DNA of 64,000 bases from Liolophura sinensis (lineage: Eukaryota > Mollusca > Polyplacophora > Chitonida > Chitonidae). The number at the start of each line of letters is the position of its first letter. The first letter of the stretch is position 1. Below the pieces are notes generated by a model. The model had not been told where the DNA came from. It did no database searches and saw only the letters and a list, made by a program, of their open reading frames with translations. The stretch covers positions 13,327,338-13,391,337 of the forward strand of contig NC_088302.1 in the NCBI RefSeq assembly GCF_032854445.1, read 5' to 3'. The position numbers and the translations under genes are program-made. Of this stretch, positions 49,160 through 60,281 are shown piece after piece.

Positions 49160-51939
49160 CGGATGGTCATCTGTTCCCACCAAGTGGCACTTCACCCGTT
49201 CCACGAGTCTGACGTGAATTGTAGCCTTGGTAAAGTTTATGTCCCCAACCCTCACAACTGTGGTCAGTTCTACCAGTGCTTGCACGGAGAACCCATTCTC
49301 AGGTCCTGTCCCGTCGGCCTGTATTTCAACCCGATAACACTGAACTGTGATTGGCCGTTTGCAGTGAGCACCATGGGATGTTCTCAGCCGTTAGAGTTTG
49401 GGAGAGACTACAATGGAACGGCCCGGGAAATCGTCTGTAGGTTTTAGATGTGTTTTTAATAACGTAATTGTTTATTGTTTTCATGTTTTTAGTAAAGCTG
49501 GTTTACATTTAGGGGTTACTTCGCATCGGTTCTCAGGGGATGTTGAATGTAAATGCAGTGGAAAGGCAACAATTGTCATTAGCCCTAGGACAACTTTTGC
49601 AAAGTAATTTTAACTTGCAATATGATGCCATTTCGTAGTCCTGGTTAAAATCTTAACCTAATTTGCTTTTACCTTCATGCCATTTTTACGATTTAAGTCG
49701 CCTTTCTCTACTATCAAATATTAATTTCCCATTTCATATTGCCTCCCATTGTAATTTAATTTTTCTCCACAGTCCTGAGGAAAGTCGGTGAGTTATCAGA
49801 TTCAAGCGACGATTCTCCATCTGCAACTGTCTGCCCAGAAGGAACCGTACCCATTGACTGCGCATGTTCTGCCCCGAGGCGGTGCGATGGGGCAATTATT
49901 TCTAACAGGAAATGCAAGGTATTCAACGCTTTTCCACAACAGGGGCAACAGGTAAGTGGTCATTTGTGAACAAGATTTAAACGGCTATGTTTCACTTTTA
50001 CATGAATGGATGGAGTGAATGCAAAATAGATATGTGACTTATTTAATCTACTTGTGCAATGACATATATTATATAAGTTAACACTTGGTGCTTTATAGTA
50101 TCCCCTGCCCTCACGATTTGTTGTCCCGAATGGCAAAAAAAAAAAAAAAAAAACGATCGGCGACGCATGTGTGTCCGTTGGTGCAATCTAACTTTCGTTG
50201 AAGATCACTGTCTGTCTTATGTGGACAAACTCGTGAGTAGCTTGTCAAAGCTCGGTGGTTTATACTCCAAGTTCATTCGCCCATAAAACTGACCGCAGGC
50301 TATAAGTGAAAAATTTCTTGAGTATAGAGCTAAACAACAGTCGAATAAATAAATAAGCAAGCAACACTTATTGTTATTGTTGCTCTGGTATACGTTCGTT
50401 TATATCATTGCCATAACTAACACATGACATTGTTCTAGATGTTTATAGACGGTTTTTGTATCACGTAGGCCATTGCAACATGCTTTGACTGAACTAACAA
50501 CCAGTGAGTTTAAATGGGTGAACAGCGGCAGTTGGCAGCGCGATCCCGTGAGCACGTGTCCTAAAGGCTACCACCTCATCAGGTGCCTTCTGCGAAACCC
50601 GTAAGTTAAGGATATCTAACAGTACGGTTAAAGAGATTATATATGGTAAAAGAGACATGGACCCCTTGAAGGTGTAATAATTGGACTTATGTATGTATGG
50701 TGTTATAAATGAGCCCAGTTTAAATATAACTCAGTCAAAGCTTTTATATGATTTGCGAAGCTAAATCTGCGTCAGTTTAGTTGCTGTATCTCTGTTCGAT
50801 TTTATTTAATAGATCGTTACGTTCTGTGTGTAAAAAGGATTAAATCATACAGAGGTATCTGCTTTGCACAGGGATTATTTTTTATTAAACTGAAGATGAC
50901 GATGAAAATATGCACTGTAAGAACTAATGGGCGGAGCGCATCGTTGTGTGCGCTTGTTTGGAAAACATTCCCCTGATCTGTTTTACTTGCAGTGTTCCAG
51001 GGCATATTGGCCTCAACTCTCTAGCTAATAGCGGATAATCGGTATGCGGATATTAGATGAGCCACTAGGTCTTTATTCTGACTTACAATTTCTTTGACAG
51101 AGTCCAGACTACAATCAGACATTTCATCACCACTTTAACCAGCGATAGTTAGGACTTGTTGATATTATCTTAATTGTCCGTTAACCACAGTTAATTGGAA
51201 GATATGTTCATTAATTTACCTGTATGTACCGGATAGAAATCATTGGTATAAGTACTGATGTGACGTTAATTGTCGGTTTCAGTCAGTCAAACTTCTGATT
51301 TCAGATAGCGCGTTTGGAAACATTAGCAGGTACAAAGTAACTCTCAATATATGCATCTATACCAAAGGTCTTTTACTTTAAATTTGTGGATACATATCCA
51401 CTATGTATGTACATACATGTACAGACCCTACTGACGGGTATTTTACTTTCATTTCAGTTTGTTGATACATATGCACTGCATATGTACATACATATATAGC
51501 CCCTGCTTACGGGTGTTTTACTTTCAATTTCAAGTTGTTGATACATATCCACTACATAAGTACATACATAGGTGTAAACCCCTACTTACGGGTTTTTTGC
51601 TTTCAATTTCATTCTGTTGACACATATCCACTGAATATGTACATACATGTATAGGCCGTGCGGACGGGTATTTTACTTTCAATTTCATTCTGTTGATACA
51701 TATCCACTGAATATGTACATACATGTATAGGCCGTACGGACGGGTATTTTACTTTCAATTTCAGTTTGTTGATACATATTCACGCATTTATTTGCACTGT
51801 GGATTTCAGGTGGAGTAGAGCTGGTTACGTTCACCCCAAGGTCAACTTGGAGCTGAATCGGTGTGAGACTGACGGGATTTGTAGTGCAGGGCAGGGATGC
51901 TCAGTCCAAGCGGTGTGCCAAGCGGACATTGACGTCTGA
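49160..51939 (+). CDS. Chitin-binding (CBM14) protein with PCSK9-V-like modules, 3' part of gene
   Basis: Four exons join in one frame: (49160 or 49208)-49436, 49773-49951, 50449-50600 and 51810-51939 with TGA at 51937; introns are GT-AG with phases 1, 0 and 2. The first exon encodes a complete peritrophin-A domain with six cysteines spaced 12-5-9-12-10 and the core CGQFYQCLHGEPILRSCP; such domains bind chitin in matrices and shell or gut linings. Exons 2-4 hold cysteine modules (VCPEGTVPIDCACSAPRRCD, then TCPKGYHLIRC, then CSVQAVCQ) like the V-domain repeats at the PCSK9 C-terminus; no protease domain is visible. At least 229 residues are coded. In-frame TAG at 49157 means the 5' end must be spliced or start at ATG 49163; acceptors at 49159 and 49207 both fit phase 0. 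A secreted protein is likely but the signal peptide was not found. Intron 3 holds a 77-bp minisatellite, intron 2 a SINE tail. Confidence 0.75.
50289..50357 (+). repeat. SINE-A tail in intron 2
   Basis: GGCTATAAGTGAAAAATTTC then TTGAGTATAGAGCTAAAC and AATAAATAAATAAG: a diverged copy of the SINE tail lying wholly within the intron 49952-50448. Confidence 0.65.
51360..51790 (+). repeat. ~77-bp intronic minisatellite, ~5.5 copies
   Basis: Unit contains TGTTGATACATATCCACT, then a TATGTACATACATGTATAG palindrome-like string, then GACGGGTATTTTACTTTCAA. Repeat starts fall near 51462, 51537, 51617, 51692 and 51769. The array ends a few tens of bases before the exon 4 acceptor (51809), so its length sets part of intron 3. 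Confidence 0.85.
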
Positions 51940-52399
51940 AAGGTTGTGTAAACTGAGGCAAACTAACCATCAGTAACAACTATAGAATATATCCGCGAAC
52001 TTTTTTCCTATCTTAAAACAATCAGTGTCTGAGATATACAGCCTGTAATGCACACCAGTTATATTTGCCACTTTAATTTGTGAACGATTGATAGCCAGTA
52101 ACCATGCAGGGAGGAATATTGTCTGTTCAGTGATGTAATAGAAGAAACGTCGAAATATGCTTTGGATGAAAACAAAACGATTTAGCAAGAATTGTTTGCT
52201 CACTCAAACGTGGATGAGATGTACACTGAAAGCAACATAATCTATTGCTTGTAGGATATGGCTTCTACAATGAATACTTTTCTCAATCGTAGGTATTCAC
52301 CGTGCTATAAACGATTTTGACACCTAAAGAAACAAATCCTACAAATATTCATCTCTTTGTCTCCGTTCTTTAAACGAGAAGAGTCTCGTACATTTATAT

Positions 52400-52640
52400 A
52401 TATATATTTATTTGATTGATGTTTTACGCCATACTCAAGAATATTTCGCTTATACGACGGTGACCAATATTAGGATGGTATACGCACGACCATCTCTAGG
52501 CTGTTGAGACCTTCCCACGTCCGACCGGAGAGAAAGCCAGCATTAGCTAGACTTGAACTGACAGCGACTGCATTGGTGAGAGGCTCCAAGGTTATTGCGC
52601 CGCACCTACACGCTAGGCACCTCGACAACGGGGGCCCCCT
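52400..52640 (-). repeat. SINE-A, near full-length, minus strand
   Basis: Tail GATGTTTTACGCCATACTCA, then CGCTTATACGACGGTGACCA, GACCTTCCCACGTCCGACCG, GACTTGAACTGACAGCGACT (B box) and GCCGCACCTACACGCTAGGC (degraded head). Lies head-to-head with a plus-strand copy at 52790-52992. Confidence 0.88.
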
Positions 52641-52789
52641 CGTATATTTACGGACATCTTCAGGGAAATGCATGGTATTACTCACATACTGCAGGAGAAC
52701 AATGCCCAGCTTGCACCCGAGTAACCACTGCTGGGTAAATGGCTCGGTAAAAGGTATTACAAGTGATAAGTATTACCAGCGTATCGGAG

Positions 52790-52992
52790 GCTCGTATGTA
52801 TCAAGTCCAGCTCTTGCTGGCGTCCTCTCCGGATGTACGTAAGAGGGTCTTTCAGCAACCTGCGGATGGTCGTCGGTATGCCCCTGGTTCCTGCTCTGCC
52901 TGCTTTTCTCCCGGCCTAATGTTTGCCGCCGTAGTATAAGTGAAATCTACTTGACAAAGGTGTACAACTGTAATCAAATAAATAAAGAAATC
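52790..52992 (+). repeat. SINE-A, 5' truncated, plus strand
   Basis: TCAAGTCCAGCTCTTGCTGG, then AGCAACCTGCGGATGGTCGT, then GTATAAGTGAAATCTACTTG and ATCAAATAAATAAAG. With the copy at 52400-52640 it forms an inverted pair with about 150 bp between. Confidence 0.85.
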
Positions 52993-53909
52993 ATGTATCG
53001 TACTGGAGATGAATGCGCAAGTGTAGCCAATGGGAAATAATTGTCGCCGTAGATAGACGTTGTTTATGCTGGAATCCCACGACATGGCGTCAATCAGTGA
53101 TGGCGGAAAATAACCCTGCGAACTTGTCAAAACGCAAATACTGTACATTTTCTGTGAGAAGTTTTACAGCCGATATGATTCTCTGAATGTTATGATAAAA
53201 AAAGTTTCATCATGATAAACCAACACAACCTCAGATATTTGTTCCTCAATTGTTTATAAAGCATCAAAGATACACTAGAAAAAAAAGGGTGATTGTTGTC
53301 TGTACTTGACCGTACGCTGTTATTATAACGTAATATTGCATATGTCTTATTCAACATTCTGTTAGTTAATACTTTCTTTACGTTGAATTAAAATATTCTG
53401 TGTGGTACGGTTAATACAAAAAATTGCTGCTATAAAACAATACATTCTAGCATCATTCAAACTGCAGACTTTCTCTTACATTTAACGGAATATATTTTAG
53501 TGTAATGATGCTTTCTTGTACTAATCTTCAACCTTTATATACTAAACGGTAATGAAACCGGTAGAGTTGTGTCCACCTGGCTTGATTTTCTTGCATGATA
53601 TAACCGACTTGATATAAATCACTGTTTACGACAGGTCTCTACGTCTCTATAGCAATTTATGATGAATCAGCCTTATTCTTTACTCCTTGTATTGGAATTG
53701 CCATTGATGGATGTGTCGGAAATGGGTTTTACGATTATCGATTATGAACGTATGAATTCTGTTGACGAAGACGAATAGAGGTGACGTCGGGTCGGACTGT
53801 TTGATTCGGGCTACAGCGGTACCACACATTGTGTAAATCTCTTCACACACTCACGATTGCACTCTACCGACCCCGCATGCTGTTCTACCAGAGAACCATT
53901 ACTGAATGA
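52993..53909. other. Intergenic, nothing recognised
   Basis: Short ORFs only; no repeat seen. Confidence 0.4.
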
Positions 53910-54074
53910 CTTATAACCCGAGCTGGTAAGCCAGCATGGAATTCTCCACCCACGCGGGTAATAGCCCCATCAAGTAAGAAAGCCATTGAAACCTTTAATT
54001 CACACATCCGTTATCACCAGACTGATCTGAACCCTGGTAGAGTTACCCTTCTTGACCAAATCCGTGAGGGTTTG
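53910..54074 (+). other. Possible isolated exon or coding remnant
   Basis: A 55-codon open frame without ATG, reading KPAWNSPPTR, then KKAIETFNSHIRYHQTD and TLLDQIREGL. It has coding-like composition and ends at a strong donor TTT|GTAAGTT (54073/54074). After the TAA at 54075 the same frame is open for about 40 further codons. No convincing in-frame acceptor was fixed and I do not recognise the family. It could be an exon of an unseen gene or chance. Confidence 0.22.
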
Positions 54075-54077
54075 TAA

Positions 54078-55737
54078 GTTAAGGCCAGGGTGTACTCAGT
54101 GACTGCTGATGGAGCGGACCGGGTTCTCATTGAGCCGTCACAGAGATCCCGAACTGAGAGTGACAGCTCGCTGATTGTTTTAGGTCAGTGGCTTGTACAC
54201 TACATGGAGATTTGCTTGACAGGATAACAACACCATGGAATGAATTCATATCGATCAATGAGCCAGTACGAGTTCATGCCGTGACCAGAATCAGTTCCAA
54301 ATCTCTGGAAATGTTTTTGAACGTTTTAACCCGCTAGAGAGCAAAAAAAAATAGCCTAACAGATTTGTTTCATGATTAGACTACAGCAAAGAGCTAGCGC
54401 TGCGGTTATGCATGAATAATTCAAAGTCGTTGACAGGTCAATATAAAATCGGTGTCTACGGAATTGTGTGTGGAATTAATAAAAAAGGTAACATTTAGTG
54501 TCTCGTATATAAAAAACTTGGAAAACGATTTCAGAAAAACAATTACGATTGCTCTTATTCCAACGTTCCTCCAGAGTAATATAAAATTAACAATACAACG
54601 AACTTTTTAATTCTTAGAAATGTGAAATATTATTGCTGTTGATTAAATTTTGAGGCCAGGTACAGTGTAATAGGGGATAAAGAAAATCTTATTTGGCGGG
54701 ATATTAATCAGTCGTGTTGCAATATTTTATCAGCGTGTCACAGTTTGTCACGGGGAGCGGGGTTCTGACCAGCCACTGACGCCGCAGCGGGGAGCCGAAT
54801 TGCATTAAGCTGTTGTCCCCCAAAATTCAGAGCAAAAGAAGAATGGAAAAAAGATTATCTTGCGTCTGAGACAACTCAACATTTATATAAGGATTTGTAT
54901 GGCTTTCTATACAGATGTCGAAGAAAGGCACATATAATATCCACTTTTTATTATTATTCAAGCCAAAACCTGTTGACTTCAATCCACTGCAAATTTTCAG
55001 TCTCGCCACGTACAAATCCAGCCGTGTATCTGTGTCCAAAAAGTTGGTAGGCCTACACTCAAAACATTAATCTGTTTATTTTTGTTAGAATATATTTTAC
55101 TGTTGGAGCAGATTATTGTTAAATATGACACACATATTCTATTATTTTAACATAAAAATTCTATTAGATTAACAAGATATTGTTATGGTGTTAATGAGTG
55201 TTAAAGTCTCTACAACACCATTTATAATGAACAGTTACATGCAGAATCCAACCCTAACTGAGGTAAATTTACGAGACACCGGTTTAGTACCGGTTATTGT
55301 GTGACCATTTGTTAAATACCAGACTGTTGTCGCTCCTCTTTGTTACATGCTAGGTTTTCTGTCCATGTTGAAGTCTTTCGTAATATTACAGCCTCACCCA
55401 AAATACAATCTGCCACTACTTCTGAACAATAACGTTACTACCATGCATACGGTCGCATATTGTGCATGTTCAAGACAAGACATTTAGACTCCAAAGTATG
55501 TGCACTTTTTGGTAATACATATCTGTTGATCCACATGTAGAGGCTTTGCATCTGATCACCCTACAACAACTTGTCAGCCATATTGGAGAGATTGACGGAT
55601 GCATCATCTTCACTCAAATATGATGGCTGAAAGTAAATAATACAACTTTCAATACGGGAAGCTGAAGCAGGTTCTAGTTGTGTTGTGTTTTCATATTGAA
55701 GAAGATGATGGTTAAATGTAGTTTTATAATTATACTA
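54078..55737. other. Intergenic, nothing recognised
   Basis: AT-rich from 54340 on; short ORFs only. Confidence 0.4.
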
Positions 55738-56120
55738 CGGAGCCTACGTGGAAAAGTGGTTAGCATACTAGCGCAGCACAAAGACCGAGGAGCCTCTCAC
55801 CGATGCGGTCGCTATCAGTTTAAGACCAACACTTGCTGGCTTCCCGCCCGATACTATACGTAGGAAGGTCTTCCAGCACCCAGTGGATGGTCGTTGGTTT
55901 ACCCCGGACACTTCCCGGATTCCACCCACTATAATGCTCTAATATTATAGAATACGGCGTAAAACACCTATCAAATATATAAATAAATCATCATACGGAT
56001 GGTCGTGGGTTTCCACCAGGCTCTGCTCGGTTTTCTCTCACCATAATGCTGGCCGCCGTCGTATAGGTGAAATATTCTTGAGTACGGCATAAAACACCAA
56101 TCAAATACATAAATAAATTT
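55738..56120 (+). repeat. Two SINE-A copies in tandem (full + 5' truncated)
   Basis: First copy 55738-55990: degraded head GGAGCCTACGTGGAAAAGTG, B-box region GCTATCAGTTTAAGACC, tail GAATACGGCGTAAAACACC. Second copy 55992-56120 begins at ACGGATGGTCGTGGGTTTCC and runs to GAGTACGGCATAAAACACCA. The second is the less worn. Confidence 0.85.
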
Positions 56121-56269
56121 ATACTACAGCTGAGACTGTCAAGAGTTGAAGACAGTTTTCACATTTTTGTTTTATCTGAGTTCACACTGTACTCAAAAAA
56201 CTTTTCATTTATCCACCCTTTCGGCGACCGGGTACCAGACAACCCTTCAGGCGTAAAAGCTGCAGCCAA

Positions 56270-56352
56270 AACAGCGAGAGTTGGATTCGAACACGTGACC
56301 TCATCGATTGGGTGCTGATCACCTGACGGGAGAGCAGTGCTTTCGTTGACTA
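56270..56352 (-). repeat. tRNA-like SINE head fragment
   Basis: GTTGGATTCGAACACGTGAC (reverse B box), then CTCATCGATTGGGTGCTGAT and GACTAAGCCAGAGAG. It resembles the fragment at 11945. The cloverleaf is not intact, so it is not a tRNA gene. Confidence 0.5.
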
Positions 56353-56626
56353 AGCCAGAGAGAGTTATAGAGGTCGCACTGGTACACAGATTCATTAACT
56401 GCAACAGAATCATAAATTGATTATCCACGCACGGAAAGCAGCTTAAAGTTATATAATAGCAGGAAAGATTGAACTTTATAGAGAGTGGTGTAATATCCAC
56501 ATGTAGATAGGCCTATACGCTGTGCAACAGTGTAACGTCATGGGCACCGCGTGTGTGACATCGATTATGTTCCGGTATTTGGTCGATAAAACTCCACGTG
56601 ACAGATGTGAATGTTCTACAATACTG

Positions 56627-56634
56627 TATATAAG
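56627..56634 (+). promoter_or_regulatory. TATA box of the Soggy-like gene
   Basis: TATATAAG, about 150 bp upstream of the ATG at 56778. This would place transcription start near 56655-56665 with a 5' UTR of about 115 bases. Confidence 0.55.
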
Positions 56635-56777
56635 CCTCTATAGTGTCACAAATTTCAAGGACTGTTTTTAGTTCATAAATTTAGTGATAACTAATCTTGC
56701 CGCGAGGGCGACTTGCCTTCATCTTCATTTCACTAAGTTTTGTTTTTGCTGAATACCGGATATACGCTTTCATCATA

Positions 56778-59700
56778 ATGTTAAAGTCATCGATGCTTCT
56801 ACTGGCTCTGGTGACTCTATTGTGGCGGGTTAACTGTGGGCCCGTGGATCAGAGGACGGCTGACGTGGGGACGGGTGGGAGAATAAAAGGTAAGTCCAAC
56901 CAGAAGAATGCCGGAGGCTATACGTTACAGTTAAAGAATTAGAACGAAATACGGAGTCTACACTACTTCACAATTTGCAACTTTGTAAATAGGGAATATA
57001 GCCCCATTCCCTTTTTGCAGGAAAGAAACTTCATATTCTCAGGTTCGAATCGTACTTCCTTCCTTAGGATAGATTGGTTCAGTCCATTGAAGGAAACACG
57101 CACTCTGTTTAGTTCTTGTACATTTGTCAAGAATTTCTCTGGTAAATTCTATATACCTAAAACTGATAAATGTTTGGGCTTTATGAATGGAAATAAATTT
57201 ACCGGTTTGCTTTAAGAGATGAAAAAGTTTCTACCGCTGAAAACGTATGGAAAATGAAATCAAAACCGATATGGAACCGGAAGTCAGACGTGGTGGTCAC
57301 AAATGTGGCTGTGCTTGATTCGAAATGAATCCCAGATTTTATCTGGACCGGTTGACCGTAACCGCATTAAACCAGGTCGATTACAAACTGACAAAGACCA
57401 ACGTCCAATAAGCTAACAAACTCCAGACGTGACATCGAACTGTCTAGAAAGGGTATTGATTCCAGATATCTCGTGTAACTCATGAACCAGATAAGCATGC
57501 AGGAAAAGGAGAGATCTTTCATACTACTATCATAAGTTTTAATTAATTCTGTGTCATATATGATGCCGAAGTTTTCCCGAAAGATGCCTAATGTCCTCAA
57601 AAGAATGTATGTAAAATATCAACGTTTTATGTTTCAATCATTTCGAATAGTTGCACATTTAAAGTAGACGTACAATGTCAGAGCATTAATGACTGGGATG
57701 TAGTTATATGTAGGCTTCATTTCAGGTATTTAATATTACATTTGTTGCTGCTTTAATACTCTCTTCTGTATTAAGCTGAAATTATCATGAAAGGTATCTT
57801 TTAAATAACGTGTGTGAAAGACTTTGATCTTTCGTTGAAAAAAAAAATCGAATAATTGCATATTATATTTTCTTTGATCTGCCCGACAGAGGACGGTATA
57901 ACCCAAGGGAGATAATCATATGCCTTATACGGCCAGATAGCCTGAGCAAGAGAGTGGGACCTTACACAAATGTTACAAACTGCAAATTTCGTTTGCTCTC
58001 CCGCGGACCGATTTTTTGATTAAACTTAGGAGAAAATTTTGATGAGAGAATTTGATATCTTGTTAGAAAAGGTCCTGATTTGCAATTAAAAGTTTTTAAC
58101 TTTCGTCAAAATTGTAAATATGTATTTTATAGGTTACACCTAAGTACCCCAAAATCAGAAGTAAGGGCATTCAAAACTGTGCACTTGAAACACCGTCAAC
58201 GTTTGAGTGTTTATAAGCTGAATCCTTATGCACAGACCACGTTAAGGAGGCTGATAATGTTCAGTGGTGAGCACAGACCACTCCTCATGAGTCTGACAGA
58301 CCACCCGGCAATCAGTTAAGGAGGCTGATAATGTTCAGTGGTAAGATCGAAGTTTCTGGCCGCATTAAGCATTACCTCGAATACATCAACATAGTGTCTC
58401 CTATATACATATAGTAACAGACCAGATCTGACACTCCATCGGTATACATCGGTCAGCAAGTCGACCAGTATACACGCTGTGTTAGTATGTTATACATGTA
58501 CGTAGAGAAACAAAAAGCACCGAGAGCAATATTGACGACTCGTGTCTGACGCGACCTATGTATCAGAGAATAACGATGTCTCTAAAATAGTGCTATTTTA
58601 ACATCACACTTCGCTTTCACACGGTTACATCCCCTTTTCTTTTGCAGATTGGATTTCCCAGCTGAAGTCCTTGTTACATGACAGTCTCAAAGTTCTAGAT
58701 TCATATCCGGATAACTATAAAAACAGCACAATAACAGTGAGTATATCTGTGATAACAGTGAGTATATGCGTCATAACAGTATGCACATGCGTGATTACGG
58801 TGAGTATATGTTTGATAACAGTGAGTATATGTGTGATAATATGCAGTGAGTATATACGTCACAACCATGTATACATGTGTGATAAAAGTGAGATTATGTG
58901 TAATAACAGCGAGTATATGTGTCATAACAGTGTATACATATGTGACAACAGTGTGCGACACAACAGTACGTACATGTTTGACAACAGTGAGTATATGTGT
59001 GAAAACAGGGAATGTATACGTCATAGGAGTGTGTACATGTGTGATAACAGCGAATGTATGTGTGAAAACAGGGCGTGTGTTCGTCACAGCATTGTGTGCA
59101 TGTGTGATAAAAGGGAGAATGTGAGCAGGTGAACAGATGTGTGATAAGTGAGTAGATGTGTGACAAAAGTGAGAGATGTGTGACAGAAGTGAGAAGATGT
59201 GTGACAGAGGTGAGTAGATGTGTGAAAAAAGTGAGTAGATGTGTGACAGAAATTAGATGCGTGACAGAAGTGAGTAGATGTGTGACGGAAACGAGATGTG
59301 TGACAGACGTGAGTAGATGTGTGACAGAAATGAGATGTATGCAGCAGTGAGTATATGTGTGATATCACCGGGCAGATGTGTCATAATAGTGGGTGTATTT
59401 GTGATAACTGTGAGTGCTCACAGATTTGTGATAAAAGTCAGTATGTGTTAGGTAACAGTGACTAGATGTACGGAAGTGAGTGTATGTGCTAACATTGAGC
59501 AGATATGTAAAAGCAAAGAGTGCATCTGTGATAGCAGTGGATGCACGTGGACATGTCATAACACTGAATATATGTGCACTAGAATTGTTTAAAGGAGTTT
59601 AAGAAGGTTTCAAATGTGTACTGTTTTCAGACCAGAGATAACAAGTTAAATGTGAACTTTAATGTCGCTACATAGTCCAAAGGTTAAAGGTCATCGCGTA

Positions 59701-60044
59701 TGGAACAAGCTACCCATAAACCTTAAACTACCATTATCAAAGTCCACTTTTAAATATGGTCTTAAAAAGTATTTGCTTAAGCAGTAGTTGCACGTTGAAT
59801 ATCATAACTATGTTTTTCATGTTCATGCTCATTCATTTTTTCATTCATGCATTCATTCATTCGTTCGTTCGTTCGTTAGTTCGTTCGTTCATTCGTTCGT
59901 TCATTCTATTTGCAGAACAAGAACGTTAATGGGACCGTGATCCAAACCAATACAACGATAACAAAGAATACGAAAAACAACCAAACATTATTCCACTATT
60001 CAGAGCGGAGGAAAGTTATGCAAGAGAGCCTGAGTGGACATTAA
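56778..60044 (+). CDS. Small secreted glycoprotein, Soggy/Dickkopf-3 N-region-like
   Basis: Three exons, 56778-56889, 58648-58736 and 59916-60044 (TAA at 60042), join in frame (intron phases 1 and 0, GTAAGT and GTGAGT donors, pyrimidine-CAG acceptors) to give 109 residues. Exon 1 encodes a signal peptide (MLKSSMLLLALVTLLWRVNC) and GPVDQRTADVG. Exon 2 has an amphipathic segment (WISQLKSLLHDSLKVLD) then YPDNYKNST. Exon 3 has NVNGTVIQTNTTITK, KNNQT and HYSER. Four N-glycosylation sequons are present. The order P-x-x-Y-x-N-x-T, V-N-G-T, N-N-Q-T, S-E matches by eye the segment shared by Dickkopf-3 and Soggy (DKKL1), secreted proteins linked to Wnt modulation and reproduction. No cysteine-rich Dickkopf domains follow, so it would be Soggy-like in architecture. 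An in-frame ATG at 56697 exists, but the signal peptide favours 56778. Gene structure is more certain than family. Confidence 0.65.
56890..58647 (+). other. Intron 1 of the Soggy-like gene
   Basis: 1758 bp between GTAAGT and TTTTGCAG. Contains GAGGCTGATAATGTTCAGTG twice (about 58248 and 58321), a short direct repeat. Short ORFs only. Confidence 0.6.
58731..59370 (+). repeat. 21-bp intronic minisatellite derived from the splice donor
   Basis: Unit near GTGATAACAGTGAGTATATG. It starts at the exon 2/intron 2 junction itself: exon end ATAACA plus donor GTGAGTATAT (58731-58746). The same string recurs at 58752 and 58815, with close variants at 58797 and 58842. After about 59120 it shifts to a GTGTGACAGAAGTGAGTAGAT type. 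The frame of exon 2 stays open through the array to 59129. Confidence 0.85.
59828..59910 (+). repeat. TTCA/TTCG microsatellite next to an acceptor
   Basis: Tetranucleotide run (ATTC)n then (GTTC)n ending at TCATTCTATTTGCAG, the acceptor of exon 3. The array is pyrimidine-rich and probably serves as, or extends, the polypyrimidine tract. Confidence 0.85.
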
Positions 60045-60275
60045 TGGCCTTTTTTCGGGAGCACACGTCAGCAAGCGGAGAACTACGATGGGGATTAGTC
60101 CAGTAGGCCCTTCGCGAACCCCTGTTATCTCCCCTGTGCTAGCAACATACATGTCAATCGTGACTAGGACGGAGAAAGGTGGAGACAGCCTTATCAAGGC
60201 GTATTTACCATAGCTGCGCCCCCCCCCCCCCCCACCTCCCGAAATAATGACAAATGACATCGGCTTAGAGGTTTG

Positions 60276-60281
60276 AATAAA
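60276..60281 (+). terminator. Polyadenylation signal of the Soggy-like gene
   Basis: AATAAA 232 bp downstream of the TAA, in the expected range for a short 3' UTR. A C-tract lies between at about 60219-60232. Confidence 0.5.

Noticed and set aside
49441-49607. Donor at 49440|49441 for the CBM14 exon
   Set aside because: It leaves phase 2, which puts a stop early in exon 2; the donor TCT|GTAGGT at 49436|49437 keeps frame through all remaining exons.
58701-59368. Minus-strand Cys/His-rich ORFs resembling zinc-finger repeats
   Set aside because: Antisense reading of the donor-derived minisatellite; spacing is not that of C2H2 fingers.
58737-59370. CRISPR-like array
   Set aside because: Repeats are contiguous and degenerate with no unique spacers, in an animal intron.
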